DNA of 64,000 bases from Myrica gale (lineage: Eukaryota; Streptophyta; Magnoliopsida; Fagales; Myricaceae), in assembly GCA_963930655.1 (NCBI GenBank), contig OZ005617.1, positions 2,110,501 to 2,174,500 of the forward strand. The letters run 5' to 3'. Positions 51,673 to 64,000 of this stretch are shown here, in pieces (position 1 is the first letter of the stretch; the number at the start of each line of letters is the position of its first letter). Made by a program: the position numbers and the translations under genes. The notes beneath the pieces were generated by a model that was given only the letters and a program-made list of their open reading frames with translations, did not search any database and had not been told where the DNA came from.

Positions 51673-52927
51673 TGTAATACCTCGTCTTCAAAAAGGTGTC
51701 AAGTGGGTAATTTAAATTTTAAATAAAGAGATATGTGTTTAAAAATAATTTTAATTTTTGGATAGAGGTTAAATTGTACTTTTGAATTTAAATTTGCTAA
51801 GATGGATATGTGATCTATATTTGAATTTAAAGGTTAAGATATGGATAAGATTATTTTTTGTGTTTGAATTTGATAGATATGGATAAAGGTCTTATATTTG
51901 AATTTAAAAGTGATGTATATAAATATGTTTGAATTTTAAAAGTTGAAGAGATTGAGGTTAATAAATGGTCGTATAGAATGTATCTTGGAGACCAAAATTT
52001 GGATTGAGGTGATGATACTAGGTTCCGATAGATTGTTCGGCAATTACTGGATAAGCTTTTGAGATTGGTTAAGCGTTTGCTGTAAGTTGTTCTTCAATGG
52101 GTTTTTTAAACGTTCACCATATTTTTATATGGTTTTGATGTATTATTTAGGGAACTTAACAAATTATAGGTAAAATGATATTGTCGAGATTTCGTAAAAC
52201 TCAATTGAAATATTTATAACTTGTTTTGGTGAGCATATTGTTAAACTTGTCCTTGCGCTGGTGATATATCTATGTGGTCTGTGTGGCCAATTTGGTACCC
52301 CTCGTGGTACATTGTGGTCCGTGTGACCAAATTGATATCTCTCGTGGTATTTTGAGGTCTTTGTGGCCTGGAGGTATGTTTGGCCTAGAGGTCTGTGCGA
52401 CCATTGATGACTTTTCTATATTGCGTGGCCTTAGATATTTTTGTTACAAACTTGTATTTTGGGGTTTGGTATGGCTCACGGTATTTTATTTCTGGATTTT
52501 CGGTTATTGTGATAAATTTGTCTTTTCTCCAATCCCCGTTGACTTGTTACTTACTGAGTTAGTCGTAGTGCACCACTTATTCTCATATTTTTTAGAGTTG
52601 ACAGAATTATAGAAGTTCGAGGAGATTCAGATAGATTTGTATTTCGAATGCGTGTTTTGCAAAAGTACCTTTGGAGATTTATTTGGGGGAAGTTGTAATT
52701 GCAATTCTTTTGGGAGATCTTCATTGATGTTGGAAATATTGGATATATCAATGTAAATTTTAGAGCTCGGATTGATATTTTGGGCTTTTTGTGGTTTACG
52801 AATATTTTGCTGAGGTTGTACAAATTAGTTTTGAAATATTGGGGCCTACATAAATGATTATCCATGGTGAAAAAACCTTATTTTATACGAAATATATCCA
52901 TATGGAGTTTTGGCCTAAGGCGTTACA
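51673..52927 (+). mobile_element. Probable solo LTR of a Ty3/gypsy-type retrotransposon
   Basis: Begins TGTAATACCTCG and ends GGCGTTACA, the TG..CA ends with the TGTAATACC/GTTACA style seen in several plant gypsy LTRs. About 1255 bases without a coding domain. An internal near-tandem repeat of GGTCTGTGTGGCCAA and GGTCCGTGTGACCAA lies around 52275-52375. No primer-binding site follows and no internal region is present, so a solo LTR is likely. A 5-base target duplication was not found. Confidence 0.5.
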
Positions 52928-53060
52928 GAATTGCTCCACCATATGCTAACCAGTACGCATGCTTATTGCTGCTCTAATAATTGGAGCAGTAATCAAGCCA
53001 ACAATCAAAGTTGCAAATAGATTTTGTTGATTTACCACATAACTAAAATGTTTTAGATTA

Positions 53061-53281
53061 CTGGGTCGGGTCTGCTTCAGTGGTTAAAGCTTATATGTAC
53101 TTGTGTGGGTTAGACACACAAGTCACATGTTCGATTTTTCATTGGGCGAATATCTTAACCCACTTAAGCGAGAGTGGACATGGATGGGTCTAACTAGCTC
53201 CTCGGAATTTACCTGTGCGGGTAAGTATACTTAGGTGGCTTGCTGCTTAGGTCCCCCCCCCCTCCAAAAAAAAAAAAGGTC
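53061..53281 (+). mobile_element. tRNA-derived SINE
   Basis: A-box-like CTTCAGTGGTTAAAGC and B-box-like ATGTTCGATTTTTC are spaced as in a tRNA. A non-tRNA body follows (CTTAACCCACTTAAGCGAGA), ending in a C-run and an A-tail of 11. Flanked by the direct repeat TTAGATT at 53052-53058 and 53282-53288. No ORF, as expected. Confidence 0.75.
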
Positions 53282-53859
53282 TTAGATTTCGTTATAACTC
53301 CACTTTTCTCTATTGCTTAATAGTCACCTCCTATATTTTAATTAGTAGCAAAAATTGGACTTTTTAGAATCCAAGTTTCCATCTATGTAATGGACAATGA
53401 TTTAGACAAGAGAGGCTATCGGCGTCGTGAATGTCTGAACCAAATTACGCGCACATTGTATGATGTATTGATACATTGTATACTTATGAAAATAAGTTGC
53501 TTTTTTTTAATTGGATAAAATAATATGCATTGTCTAGATTAGGTACCGGATGTAACCTATATTGCATGCTTGATAACCTTTTATATCTCTCATAACTTAT
53601 TTGAAACATATCATCTAATTTCAAATTTTTTGTCTACATTATATGCTTTCATTTTATCTGATTTGAAACATAAGCTGAATTTGTTACCAAAATTTTAATT
53701 TATATTCCAAAATAATACTTTTTTAAATGCCCCTGAATTTTGAGAAGGTTCTAAAACTATTTTATTTTTCCGGAACATAATAATTTTGAGGAAAGATGCA
53801 GTGTTCCGCATATAAATAAGAATATTGGAAAAATAAACTAACCTAAATAAATTTAATAG

Positions 53860-54229
53860 TAAAATTTAGGGAATTTATTAATTTAGTCCTTGAGTTTTAC
53901 CCAGTTATATTTTTTAGTCATTGAGTTTAATTTTTTAAATATTAGTTCTTGAGTTTACATTATTCTACAAAATGATCATTTCGTCAGTCTGTCATCCACA
54001 TGCTTAATGGACCATGTAGCGGTCGATCGGGTATATATTTTGAATATGATCGGTCGATCGCTTCAAATTGCTGACGTGTCAGAGATATCCGATAAGCATA
54101 TGGACGACAGACTGATGGAATAACTATTTTATAAAAAAAATATAAACTCAAAGACTAATATTTAAAAAAATTAAACTTGAAAATTAAAAAATAAAAGAGA
54201 ATAAAACTTAAGTACCGTTAAATTTCCTA
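53860..54229. mobile_element. Second foldback/MITE element with target duplication
   Basis: The arms pair as AATTTAGTCCTTGAGTTTTA with AATAAAACTTAAGTACCGTT, GTCAGTCTGTC with GACAGACTGAT, and ATCCACATGCTTA with TAAGCATATGGAC. A palindrome-like CGATCG core is near 54020-54060. The 11-base repeat AAATTTAATAG stands at 53849-53859 and 54230-54240. No ORF. It shares the TTTAGTCCTTGAG phrase style with the foldback at 50660, so the two may be related. Confidence 0.65.
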
Positions 54230-54620
54230 AAATTTAATAGGAAACGGATAGACAATAGTGATTGACTGGTACTTGTCGCACGGCTCCAATTTTTTTTTTA
54301 AAAGACAGCACAGAGCAACACGTTATAATCTTCCGGCATTTTCTATAAGAAAAAGCACACTGGGATACAGAAAGAAGAAATCCGCATAAAACGCGAGGTC
54401 AGAGCGCGGAGTTTAATGCTTATACGTGGAGAAGAGTGAAAGAGAGAGAGAGAAAAGACACCGGAGAGCGAATGAAAATGGAACGCGAATAAGATAATTG
54501 GCTTCCCCCCCAACTCCCAGCAGATCTATTGAGCCCCTTTATTCTGGGATTTGAGCTTCTCTCTCTTTCCATCTCCATCTCCATCTCTTGCTCTCGTCTG
54601 AGAATCCAAAATTCGCGACC

Positions 54621-57600
54621 ATGTTTTCCGCCAAGAAGCTAAAATCCGTCGATTTTTACAGGTCAGATCTCTCTCTCATTCTCTCTTACCCTTCTCTACC
54701 GTTCTACATGCTACAAATGGTAGCTGTTTTTCTTTGCTCTGTGTACCGTATCTGCGTGTGCGTGTTTGTTTTGTGAATTTTATTGAAACGAAGACATACA
54801 TGTAGGTAGATACTGATCCCTATGCGTATATTTGTCGTCCATTGTCAGAATAATGCTCATAACGGCGTGAATTGTGATTGGATCGGGTTAATTGAGCGTG
54901 TTGTGATATGAATTGTCAATTTTGTATTGTAGTGGTCTGATAGAAACCAGTTTTTTTGGGTACAGAGAAGTATTCAATTTGGTCGTTAGTGTGCCTATTA
55001 CTTAAGTATACGAAGTATGTACGTATGTGAGTTTAGTCCATAAAGGAATGATCAGAACATTTGCTGGCTACGTAGAGAAATGGTTTGGGGTGTGAGATTT
55101 CGGTGTCAGGATTTTGGTCTTTGTGAATGATTTCGTATGTATTGAAGTATGATGCTAACTAGCGAAGGCTTCTAGCTACATTCTGGGGTTATCCAATTGA
55201 TTGCTAGAGTATGTAAAGAACGATTTGAAGGGATTAACTTTGTCTGCAGAGTCATGGTTCTCATATATCGAGTTAAAATATAATCTTAATTACGTTTTCA
55301 TGCATCCCATGAGCTACCACCTTATCAACTTACAAACATAAACTTTGATTCAGTTCAATTCTGACCCTAATTTGGAATTTCAATTTCAGTTGCCCCCTTC
55401 ATAAGAACTGGCGTTACTTGAAAAAAGTATGTAAAAAAGGATAAAGTTACTTTTATCTTTAAGTCTAAGCCTTTAAAAGGTGCATGAAGGTAACTTCGTT
55501 GTTTTATATGCATTTCCATTTGAGTCTAAAGACACTTTTTATGGGAGGGTTAACTCACACTGGAACCTCAAATTAGGCTTTAAGTTGCACTGAGTTCAAT
55601 TTTATCAGTGTAAGCTAGAGCGGGATGGTAGACCAGAGGAGAAAAGCTCTTCTTGAAGTATTTACATCTTAGTTGCTTGTTGTGAATGCACAAGCGATAT
55701 AGCAAGGTGAGAAACATCCAATGACATGTATTTTCTGATTGAGGATACAAATACAAGACTATGATTTAAATTGAAATGTTAAAAAGATTCCAGAAGATTA
55801 ATATCCTATGTTCCTAACTATAATGCTTGAGAGAACAAGTTTGATTCTTTGTTCGAATGCAATGGAACAGTGTGTAATATGCATGGATTCTTTATTAAAA
55901 TGCTGTGGACTAGATCTCACCTCTTTCATAGACATTAGCTTAGCAAATCTGGTGATGGCCCATCAAGCAATTAAATTTTTTATGCATACTAGTAATAGAG
56001 AATAGAGAAGGTTTCTTTAGGCTTTTCCTACAGTTGGAAGAAAAGAGATATAGATGAAAATAACCCCAACTTCTGATATTTTTTCTTTTCTCCTTTCCTT
56101 TATGTTTTGTAAGTTGCAGCAAAGTCACTGGTTGGTATACAACTTTTCCTTTGTGAATAATATTGGTACTTTATGGATGTTTTTATGCCACATGTACTTT
56201 TCTGTTTGCAGGAAAATTCCTAGAGATTTGACAGAGGCATCGTTATCAGGTGCAGGATTATCCATAGTAGCAGCGCTATTCATGGTGTTTTTATTTGGAA
56301 TGGTAGATAGCTTTAACGCCTTACCTGATTATTATGGGCTTGAACAGTTATAATAAAGTATTCATGAGCTTTTTGAGATTGAGGATTTATCCAGTGTTAT
56401 GTAGATACCAGTCTTATTGATTCTTGGGATTTGTTTCAACTTCCTAGATGGAAGTAGGCCATATGGTTGTCATTTTTTCTTTTCATGTTTTTCAGACTGC
56501 CATGGGAACCTTTTGCTTATACTCAGTATTTTTGTTTCTTGATTTAAATAACAATGTTCATCTTACAGGAATTGAATAATTATTTGACTGTCAGCACATC
56601 TACCTCGGTCATTGTAGACAAGAGTACTGATGGAGACTTCTTACGAATTGATTTTAATATGAGGTGAGTTCTGTGCTATTTTAGTTGCTTCTGAAATTTT
56701 GACTAGTCATCTTTTAGATGAATGTAGGTCTTACCAAACACACGTGCACACAGACACAAACACTGGCATAATATTTCCGCAGTTGGTGTTATTGTCTCTT
56801 TGGGAAATGTTGAACATCCGTGTACACGAATGCATAGTTCATCAATGGGTTGGACTTGGGGCTGGTTTTGATAGTGTAGACAGAGTATGAATTGATTGAT
56901 ACCTTGAATTGTTGTTGATGAGATTTTGGGGTCCAGTTGACAAGTTTTTCACAATAAAAGAAGGCGCCTTTCACTTGTTGGATTCAACACGTTACGTGAT
57001 GAGCAGTTGAGGAGAATCCCTCTCCTGTGTCGTGGGACTTGTAGCTTGGCAGTCCACCGGATGGGTTTGAACAATTATACATATATTTATGTTTATGTGT
57101 CTTATAAATATGTGCACAGACATGTTTAGTGGTATTGTGGGGAGGTGAGGTATATCAAATTATTGACAGGTGAAGCAAAGCTTCTTCTTACTATAATTAC
57201 CACATTTGATTTGTCTTTCTTCTCACTTGGTTTCTTGGCATTTCATTCTTCTAAGTTTTGTAAATAATTTCAACCACCCTCTCTCTCTCTCTCTCATTAA
57301 TCTAGTTTACTAATTTCCCCTCGATTGTCTTGTTAGTTTTCCAGCCCTGTCATGTGAATTTGCATCGGTAGACGTGAGTGATATCATGGGAACAGTAAGT
57401 TTCTATTGCTCAATTTGGTTCTTTTTAAATTGTTTAACAAGGATGTGGTTATCTGTCTTATCTTATGATCTATCAATTGGTTTAACTTTATTCTTGGAAT
57501 CTTTTCATAAAAGAACGTGAATAGTTTATTCTTACACCGAGCAAAAACATCTGAGGAATTTGGGTGACAATTAGTATTCATGTAAAAAAAGTGTGATGGA

Positions 57601-60600
57601 GGGGCATATGTTGATAATCACCACTTGTGGATTGAAAATTCATGACTTTTAAGCAGTTTGAAAGTTGAGGCAGATATGATGAAAACCATTTAGCAAAGGA
57701 GCTTTGCACTCTTCATGATAATCATCCATTTTTGCTCCCCATTGCATCTTCTTTGCTCCTTTATTTTCCTAACATAGAATAATCTGGTCTGATTCTGTGA
57801 CCTTTTACCTTCAGAACAGGTTGAATCTAACAAAAACAATTCGCAAGTTCTCAATAGGCCCTGATTTAAGAATCACCGGTGCTGAGTTTCGATCGGGACC
57901 AATTTCACATTACATTCAGCACGGTGATGAAGTTGATGAAGTACCTGTTGAAGGTTCTGTTTCACTAACCACGCAGAACTTTGAAAAGTATTCTCATTTG
58001 TAAGTGGATCAATTCTGAGTTTAGACCTGGAATTCTGAATATATTTTTTAATTCTCTGGTCATTGTAGATTCCATTGTAATAATCAAAAATGGTGGTGCC
58101 TCCACTTGCTTTGTGCTAAACGATTATTTTGCAGGCATCCGATTTTCGTTGTGAATTTTTTTGCTCCTTGGTGCTACTGGAGCAACCGCCTGGTATTATT
58201 TTCTTCTTCAATTACTCAGTTACTATTTGAAAATTTCTTGATCATTACATTGGTGTCTAATTCACAGTTGCCTAATTGGCTCAATTATTGCAGACTCCAT
58301 CACTTGTGCAGATAAACTTATTGATTTCCCATTAGCTTCTATAGTCCATTGTTTGTTCGACATAATTCTGTATGAAGTAATGATTTTTCTCTGCATTACA
58401 CATCTTTGAATCTGACTATGATGCGTTGGCAAAAAGGAATATGGAGCTCAATTCAAATTGCATCGAGTGAACTGGTCACAATATAATAGTGGTGGATTTA
58501 GGTGTTGTTTGTTTACTGAAATTTTGGGGAATATTCTTAAAATTTTGGGAATCTTTTGAATTTTGAAGTTTATTGGGATTTGTAAAAAGTTTGAAGTGTA
58601 TGGGTAAAAGTTGGAAATTTTGAAATATGTTTGTTTTGTTGGAAATGTTGCCCCCCCCCCCCCAAATTTTGGGCAAACAAACATGTCCTTAGAATCCCAT
58701 ATCTTGTGACACTTCTTTTTGAACGTTTAAATCATCAAACTATAACAAATTTCCCCATTCTAACGTCCGATCTTATAGCAGTTACGGAGTGGTGACTTTC
58801 CTCAGACATACTTTACTGTGTACAGAAATTTAATTTGTAGCTAATGGGCCAAAGGAACAAATAACTAAACAATAGTGACCAAAGTTTATTCCACTCCCCG
58901 AACTAGCCACCTCAATATTCAAATGATTGAGGTTGTTTTGACGACTTGGATAACATCAAGCATTTGAGAAGGCAAGATGAGTTGCAACTTGCTAGTTACA
59001 GAAAATACTGTCTTTTTGGGCCCTTGTCAGCTTGATTTTTCCTCGTTTGCTATGTTAATCACTTTGGGCAAATTGATGTGCATCTTTGTGTGCACCAGTG
59101 TTGTAAAATGTTGAACCTCTGTATGAACTGCGCAATGAGAGGGAAAACAAATATCATTTGTACCCCATGGGATCCCTCCGTTAATTTTCTGTGAATTTTC
59201 ACTCATTGTAGCTTGCTCATATTTCGAAAAACTATATGCTTAGGGTTGATTAGTTTATTTACATTGATGTTCTTTATCTTTAGTAGAAACTTGCCTCATT
59301 TAACCTCATTCTGTACAGAAACCAGCATGGGAGAAGGCGGCAAAAACAATCAGAGAAAGGTTTTTCTCTTCTCAGCTTATTGTGTTTCCTGTACTTATGA
59401 ATTTTGTGTATACTACTTTCTCAACTCATATGTGACATAGATTTAGTAGCCTTACCTATCATCTACTTGAATATCTATGTTCAGATATGATCCAGAGTTG
59501 GATGGGCGGATTCTTTTGGGTAAGGTAGATTGCACTGAAGAACCTGACTTGTGTAGAAGGTACTTTCTTGATTTATATTTTCTTATTTGCAGGTTTCTTT
59601 ACAGTTGGCATATATATAATGTCAGGGTTTGTCCCCACATTTTCGATTAGCTTTATGTGAAAATCTGTAGTTTACATATGATTCCATTTTTCTCAGACAA
59701 CAGACAGTGGATTTATTTGTATAGTTGGATATTGATCCTTATAGGATCAGTTTAATCCACTTTTTGCTAGTGACTCATTCTTTCTTTGGTAGGGAGGGCA
59801 GATGAGTGAGAAAGAAAAGATAGAAAAACACCCACCGTCACCTTCTTCCCCTCCTACTATTTTTTCTCATACCCAACAGTGGAAAACTCGTAATGCAGTT
59901 CCTTTTGTTTCCTTCCTCTGCTGTTCTGCCCAAAGTACCCCTTACCGAATGGACAATCGGATTGGAGGAGAAAATCAGAAAGGAAGATCCCCTCTCCCCC
60001 TGCAGTGACTACAGATTCCTCAGGACGATGTTTTGGATTATAGTTAAACTAGGATAGCTGTTTTGGATGGGCTCGCATACTTTTACGATCCTAATATTCA
60101 CTAGGTATTCGCAAATTTTCCATGGCCTTGTATTGATAACAAGCCCTCTAATGAATGATTATTGGGATATTGTTATTTCAAAGAATGATTATTGGGATAT
60201 TTTTAAAATTTTATGGAGTTACAAATATATATTTCAAATTTGGGGTTGGCTGGGTAGGTGGGTGTTTTGGAGAATTACTGTACTAGTTGGTTTCATGCTT
60301 TCCTTCTAACTCATCTACTCTTTACTTATAAAAAAAATGCTTGGTTTTTCCACAATTTAGGGGCCAGTTTCATAGGCCTTGATTGTGTTCTAATGACCTC
60401 TAGTTTGTGGATGGTTTTTGTTTCTGTAGACTTATTGTACGTGCCATGTGCACATTGTACTCTGAGATTGGCAACTGCAGTGTGTGATCTTCTTGTGTTA
60501 GGGATCTAAAAGAATTCTAATAGTAGTAATGAAGAGTTTTTTCTTCTATCTCCTTTTTAAGAATAACGGCGATTGAAAGGAAAAAGCAGAAGAAGAAATT

Positions 60601-63260
60601 AAGTGGCAACTTCCCAGTTACTCATGATGTCTATTGTTTTACATTGAATTATCAGTTTTGCTTATTCTTTAACTTTTCCTTTGAATACTTGCTCATTTGT
60701 ATTCACTTTTTCCTTTCTCCTTTATTGTTCAGGAATCACATACAAGGGTATCCATCCATTCGCATTTTCCGTAAAGGAAGTGATCTTAGGTAAATAGTTT
60801 TCTTGTTCACCCGTGCTGTCACTTTCGTCTGATGTTTCTTTTAGCTTGCATACATTTGGGCATTTTACTGTGTGCTATCAGTTATCGAAGTGGTGTACTT
60901 ATCAAATACTTCATATTTACATCAATCTCGAGTAAAATCTATAAATGCTTTAACAGTGAATCTTCCTCCCCCCCCCCCCCCCAAGCATTTGACAAACCCC
61001 TTACCCTGCTTTTACTAAAATGTTCATTTTACTGTGTATGCTTCCAGTCATCGAACTCTGGTATGTCCATCACAGGCTTGTTTTCTAATTACATATAATT
61101 TGTGTATACTTTACCTTATATACTCATGTAGCTAGATGTGGAGATTCGAGTTTGCAAGGGATGTGAGTTATGACTATTGGCACTACTGTTATGGCTCGTC
61201 CCTCAAAACTTGTTTTGTTACTGTGCTTCACTCTGTTTCTTGTATTAAGTTCCTTACAATACATGCCCTTTTAGATTCTCCAATGTTTCTATAAACTTGA
61301 CGTACCTCCTTTCTTTTCCTTCATCTTCCTTTTGGTTGGGAGGGAAAAGATTTTGGGGGGGGGGGGGGGCTTGTTAGTTCTCTGCCACTTCAGCCTGTCT
61401 TCTGTGATTTTAGCTTCCTTCTAATTTGACTTTTGTCTGTCACAGGGGTGACCATGGACACCATGAACATGAATCTTATTATGGAGACCGAGATGCAGAA
61501 AGCTTGATTAAGGTACAGAAGCATTCATGTTGGCTGTATCACTCTTTCTTCCTTCTTTGCGTCAGCTTTTCTCTAGTTAATGCACATCAAGGGTGCTTTG
61601 ACAGCTGACCCTAATTTTCCACTCTTGCAGACAATGGAAGAGTTGGTTGCACCTATTCCAATGGAGTCTCAGAAGCTAGCTTTGGAGGCCAACTCCGAAA
61701 ATAAGACAGAGAATGCTAAAAGACCAGCACCATTGGCGGGAGGATGTAGGATCGAGGGATACCTTCGAGTGAAAAAGGTAACTTCCTATGAAAGTAGAAT
61801 TGTATTTCTTGGATATTCTATCATAAAATGAGACGGAACTGTATTCCAAAGGCCTCTTTTTTTTTTCCCTGCCTCAGTTTTCAGAATGAAGCCAGCATGC
61901 CTTGTGAGGCTTCATTCTGGAAACTGCTCTAGAAATGACCCTAGTGATGACATTGATCGTTAGTAACTGTTCCTAGGTTCTCACAAGATGCTGACTATTT
62001 CTTTGACCTATAAATTTTGCCCAAAGGGAAGGCTTAGCTATTTTTACTTGGTTTTTTGAGTCTCAGATGAAAAGCTGTCTGGTTCTCTGCAGGTTCCAGG
62101 GAACCTTATCATCTCAGCTCGTTCTGGATCCCATTCGTTTGATCTTACCCAAATGAATATGTCGCATGTGATATCACATCTATCTTTTGGTCGGAGAGTT
62201 GCGCCTAGGGTGATGAGTGAGGTGAAGCGGATAATACCTTATATTGGTGTCAGCCATGACAGGTTGAATGGGCGATCATTTATTAATCATCGTGATATTG
62301 GAGCAAATGTTACTGTAAGTTTGTGAGGTCTTTCATACTTATTTATTTGATCCTTTTTACTCTAATGTTCTTCACATGCCCAGCCATCAGCATGTACCTA
62401 TTGTTATTATTATTATTTTCTGCTGATGTGCGCAAGAGATAAGCAATGTTTTGAACATACACAAGAACGATAGGCATAGGACAAGAACAATTTAAATAAA
62501 TCAACTTATATCCATACGTATCATCCAAAATACTCTACGGTTAATTCCTGCTGAATTGAGTAAATAATATATTATCTGGTTTCAGCTCATCTAGTAGCTG
62601 GACATTCATCTGTCTCTGACCACAAGGCCCGCAGACCCTTCTATCTTTTCGGTTCAAAAATTTGTGAAATTTGAAATGAACTGTGTGATTAGTGTCGTGA
62701 TATTCAAGCGCCTTATAGAATTCAAATTTATGCGATTGTTCTGTTTTCAGATAGAGCATTATCTTCAAATAGTTAAAACAGAGGTGATAACAGGCGGTTC
62801 TCATAAGTTAGTTGAGGAGTACGAGTACACTGCCCACAGCAGCTTGGTGCAGAGCATTGGCATACCTGTTGCCAAGTTCCATTTTGAGCTTTCTCCAATG
62901 CAGGTCAGTAACAAACGATGTAGTATACTTATAAAAAAACAAACAAACGATGTAGTTCATATAATGAGATTTTATTTCCTGCCTCTCATTTTTCATTTTT
63001 TTTATGTCTCCTTTCTTCTATCAGGTTTTAATAACAGAGAATCCAAAGTCCTTTTCACATTTTATCACAAATGTCTGTGCTATTATTGGCGGTGTTTTCA
63101 CGGTCGGTATCCGATGATTGTCTATTAACTTCTCACATCTTATGGCTCCTATTGTTGACTTGAACTCTTTTTTGCATTTCAGGTAGCCGGAATCTTGGAT
63201 TCCATTCTGTACAACACCATTAAGCTGATGAAGAAAGTAGAACTAGGAAAGAATTTTTGA
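54621..63260 (+). CDS. PDIL5-4: Protein disulfide isomerase-like 5-4 type (PDI-C, ERV/ERGIC fold)
   Basis: Membrane protein of the early secretory pathway that fuses a thioredoxin domain with ERGIC-N and COPII-coated ERV domains. Fifteen exons: 54621-54661, 56212-56302, 56569-56663, 57337-57394, 57815-57999, 58135-58192, 59319-59359, 59485-59559, 60733-60789, 61446-61512, 61631-61777, 62093-62314, 62751-62903, 63025-63102 and 63183-63260; 1446 nt, 481 aa, all GT-AG. The N-terminus MFSAKKLKSVDFYRKIPRDL leads into a membrane helix (about 29-43). The thioredoxin active site is APWCYWSNRL with Cys170 and Ser173. An ERV-type luminal domain follows (KRIIPYIGVSHDRLNGRSF, FHFELSPMQV), then a second membrane helix (about 444-470) and a short tail ending GKNF. 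A pyrimidine-rich leader precedes the start. PDIL5-3 is the alternative name. Confidence 0.92.
58515..58691. mobile_element. MITE-like insertion in intron 6 of the PDI gene
   Basis: The left part GTTTGTTTACTGAAATTTTGG and the right part CCAAATTTTGGGCAAACAAAC are inverted. It is AT-rich inside, with a C-run of 14. No coding potential and no confirmed target duplication. Confidence 0.45.
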
Positions 63261-64000
63261 TAGATAGTTGAGATTATTATGGCTTTATGCTGATTTTCCC
63301 AGAGTACTCACCTTTACTAGAGAGGAACATTTGCAATTTATTCCTTGATAAATATGCAGTAAAGCATGGATCTGTTTACCCATTCTATTTGCAGTCACAG
63401 GGAATTATTTGTAAAAAGGAATCCGAGCTTTTATTTGTAATGTCAACCCCCCCCCCCTTCCCTCTTTACATTTCTTACTGTTGGACGGTATGATTGATGG
63501 ATGTTCTGGATGGTGAAATCAAGAGTTGAAAATATTCATCTCACCTTGAGAAAAAGGAAAAAATATATGGGAGAAAAGGAGAGAGAAAGAGAAGATGGGG
63601 AAAAGTAATACTTCATCCCATAACTATAGGGCAAAATCAATCTCGTCCTCTCAATTATCAAAATTACGATTTATAATTTTTATCTTTTGAAAATCTTCAA
63701 TGTACACTTATTGTGCTTTAAGTTAGACGGAGAAATATGTAAAAGGATCGAAATGTTTTTTCAAGATATTTTTTTAAAAGAAATAAAAGTTTAAGAAATA
63801 AATTAAAATAAATAGATTAATGAAATAGAGTTTTAATAGTTTTATTTAAAAATATTTTTTATTTTTAATGACTGTTTTAATGTTTATAATAATTTTATTT
63901 TAGATGGATATTTCGATTATTTTTAATCTTTTTCCGTTCCTGGTTTTGACCGTACTCCCGTAGAAGACTTCAAAAATTAAAGGAGGTAAATTGCTGTATT
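63261..64000. other. 3' flank of the PDI gene
   Basis: The first part (to about 63500) is probably 3' UTR. From about 63540 the DNA turns into GA-rich and then AT-rich sequence with no recognisable gene. Confidence 0.5.

Noticed and set aside
58448-58684. Minus-strand ORFs of 66-78 aa in the PDI gene.
   Set aside because: They cover a MITE-like insertion and a poly-C run in an intron.
1-64000. CRISPR arrays, operons, origins or bacterial insertion sequences.
   Set aside because: The window is plant nuclear DNA; the tandem repeats seen have no spacer structure.

Overview
The window is nuclear DNA of a flowering plant. The genes carry many short exons with GT-AG introns, several products have plastid or mitochondrial presequences, and the intergenic DNA is AT-rich and full of plant transposons (CACTA, MULE-type MITEs, L1 LINEs, a tRNA-derived SINE, a probable solo LTR). 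Protein style suggests a dicot, probably a woody rosid; I cannot name the species.

Six protein-coding genes can be read exon by exon. From left to right: (1) the 3' four exons of tryptophan synthase beta (+, 512-2953); the exon with the transit peptide lies outside the window. (2) A plastid glucose-6-phosphate/phosphate translocator, GPT1 type (-, 4963-8692, 5 exons, 389 aa, 12-nt last coding exon). (3) The AP-5 adaptor subunit zeta (+, 15667-23656, 16 exons, 568 aa). (4) A small VUP1-like protein (+, 32866-33670, 3 exons, 178 aa). (5) Mitochondrial electron transfer flavoprotein alpha (-, 44804-49379, 8 exons, 360 aa). (6) A PDI-C type protein disulfide isomerase, PDIL5-4 like (+, 54621-63260, 15 exons, 481 aa). 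In every complete gene all introns are GT-AG and the summed exons stay in frame. The genes do not form a pathway; they are ordinary housekeeping neighbours, each with its own promoter.

The spaces between them are repeat-rich. At 3.4-4.2 kb two copies of a palindromic MITE flank a 5'-truncated LINE with a target duplication. At 25.0-27.0 kb two non-LTR elements lie back to back. At 27.9 kb there is a MULE-type hairpin MITE. The largest gene-free block (33.7-44.8 kb) holds an array of degenerate repeat modules of unknown nature, invaded by a CACTA element that carries one exon of a UBP1-like RNA-binding protein gene, and by a truncated retroelement. At 50.4-54.3 kb there are a foldback element nested in an AT-rich MITE, a probable solo LTR, a SINE and a second foldback. 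A tRNA-Gly(CCC)-like sequence with a damaged B box is at 44.2 kb.

The two most unusual items are the exon-carrying CACTA element and the unexplained repeat array around it. All calls come from reading the sequence by eye; no database search was possible.
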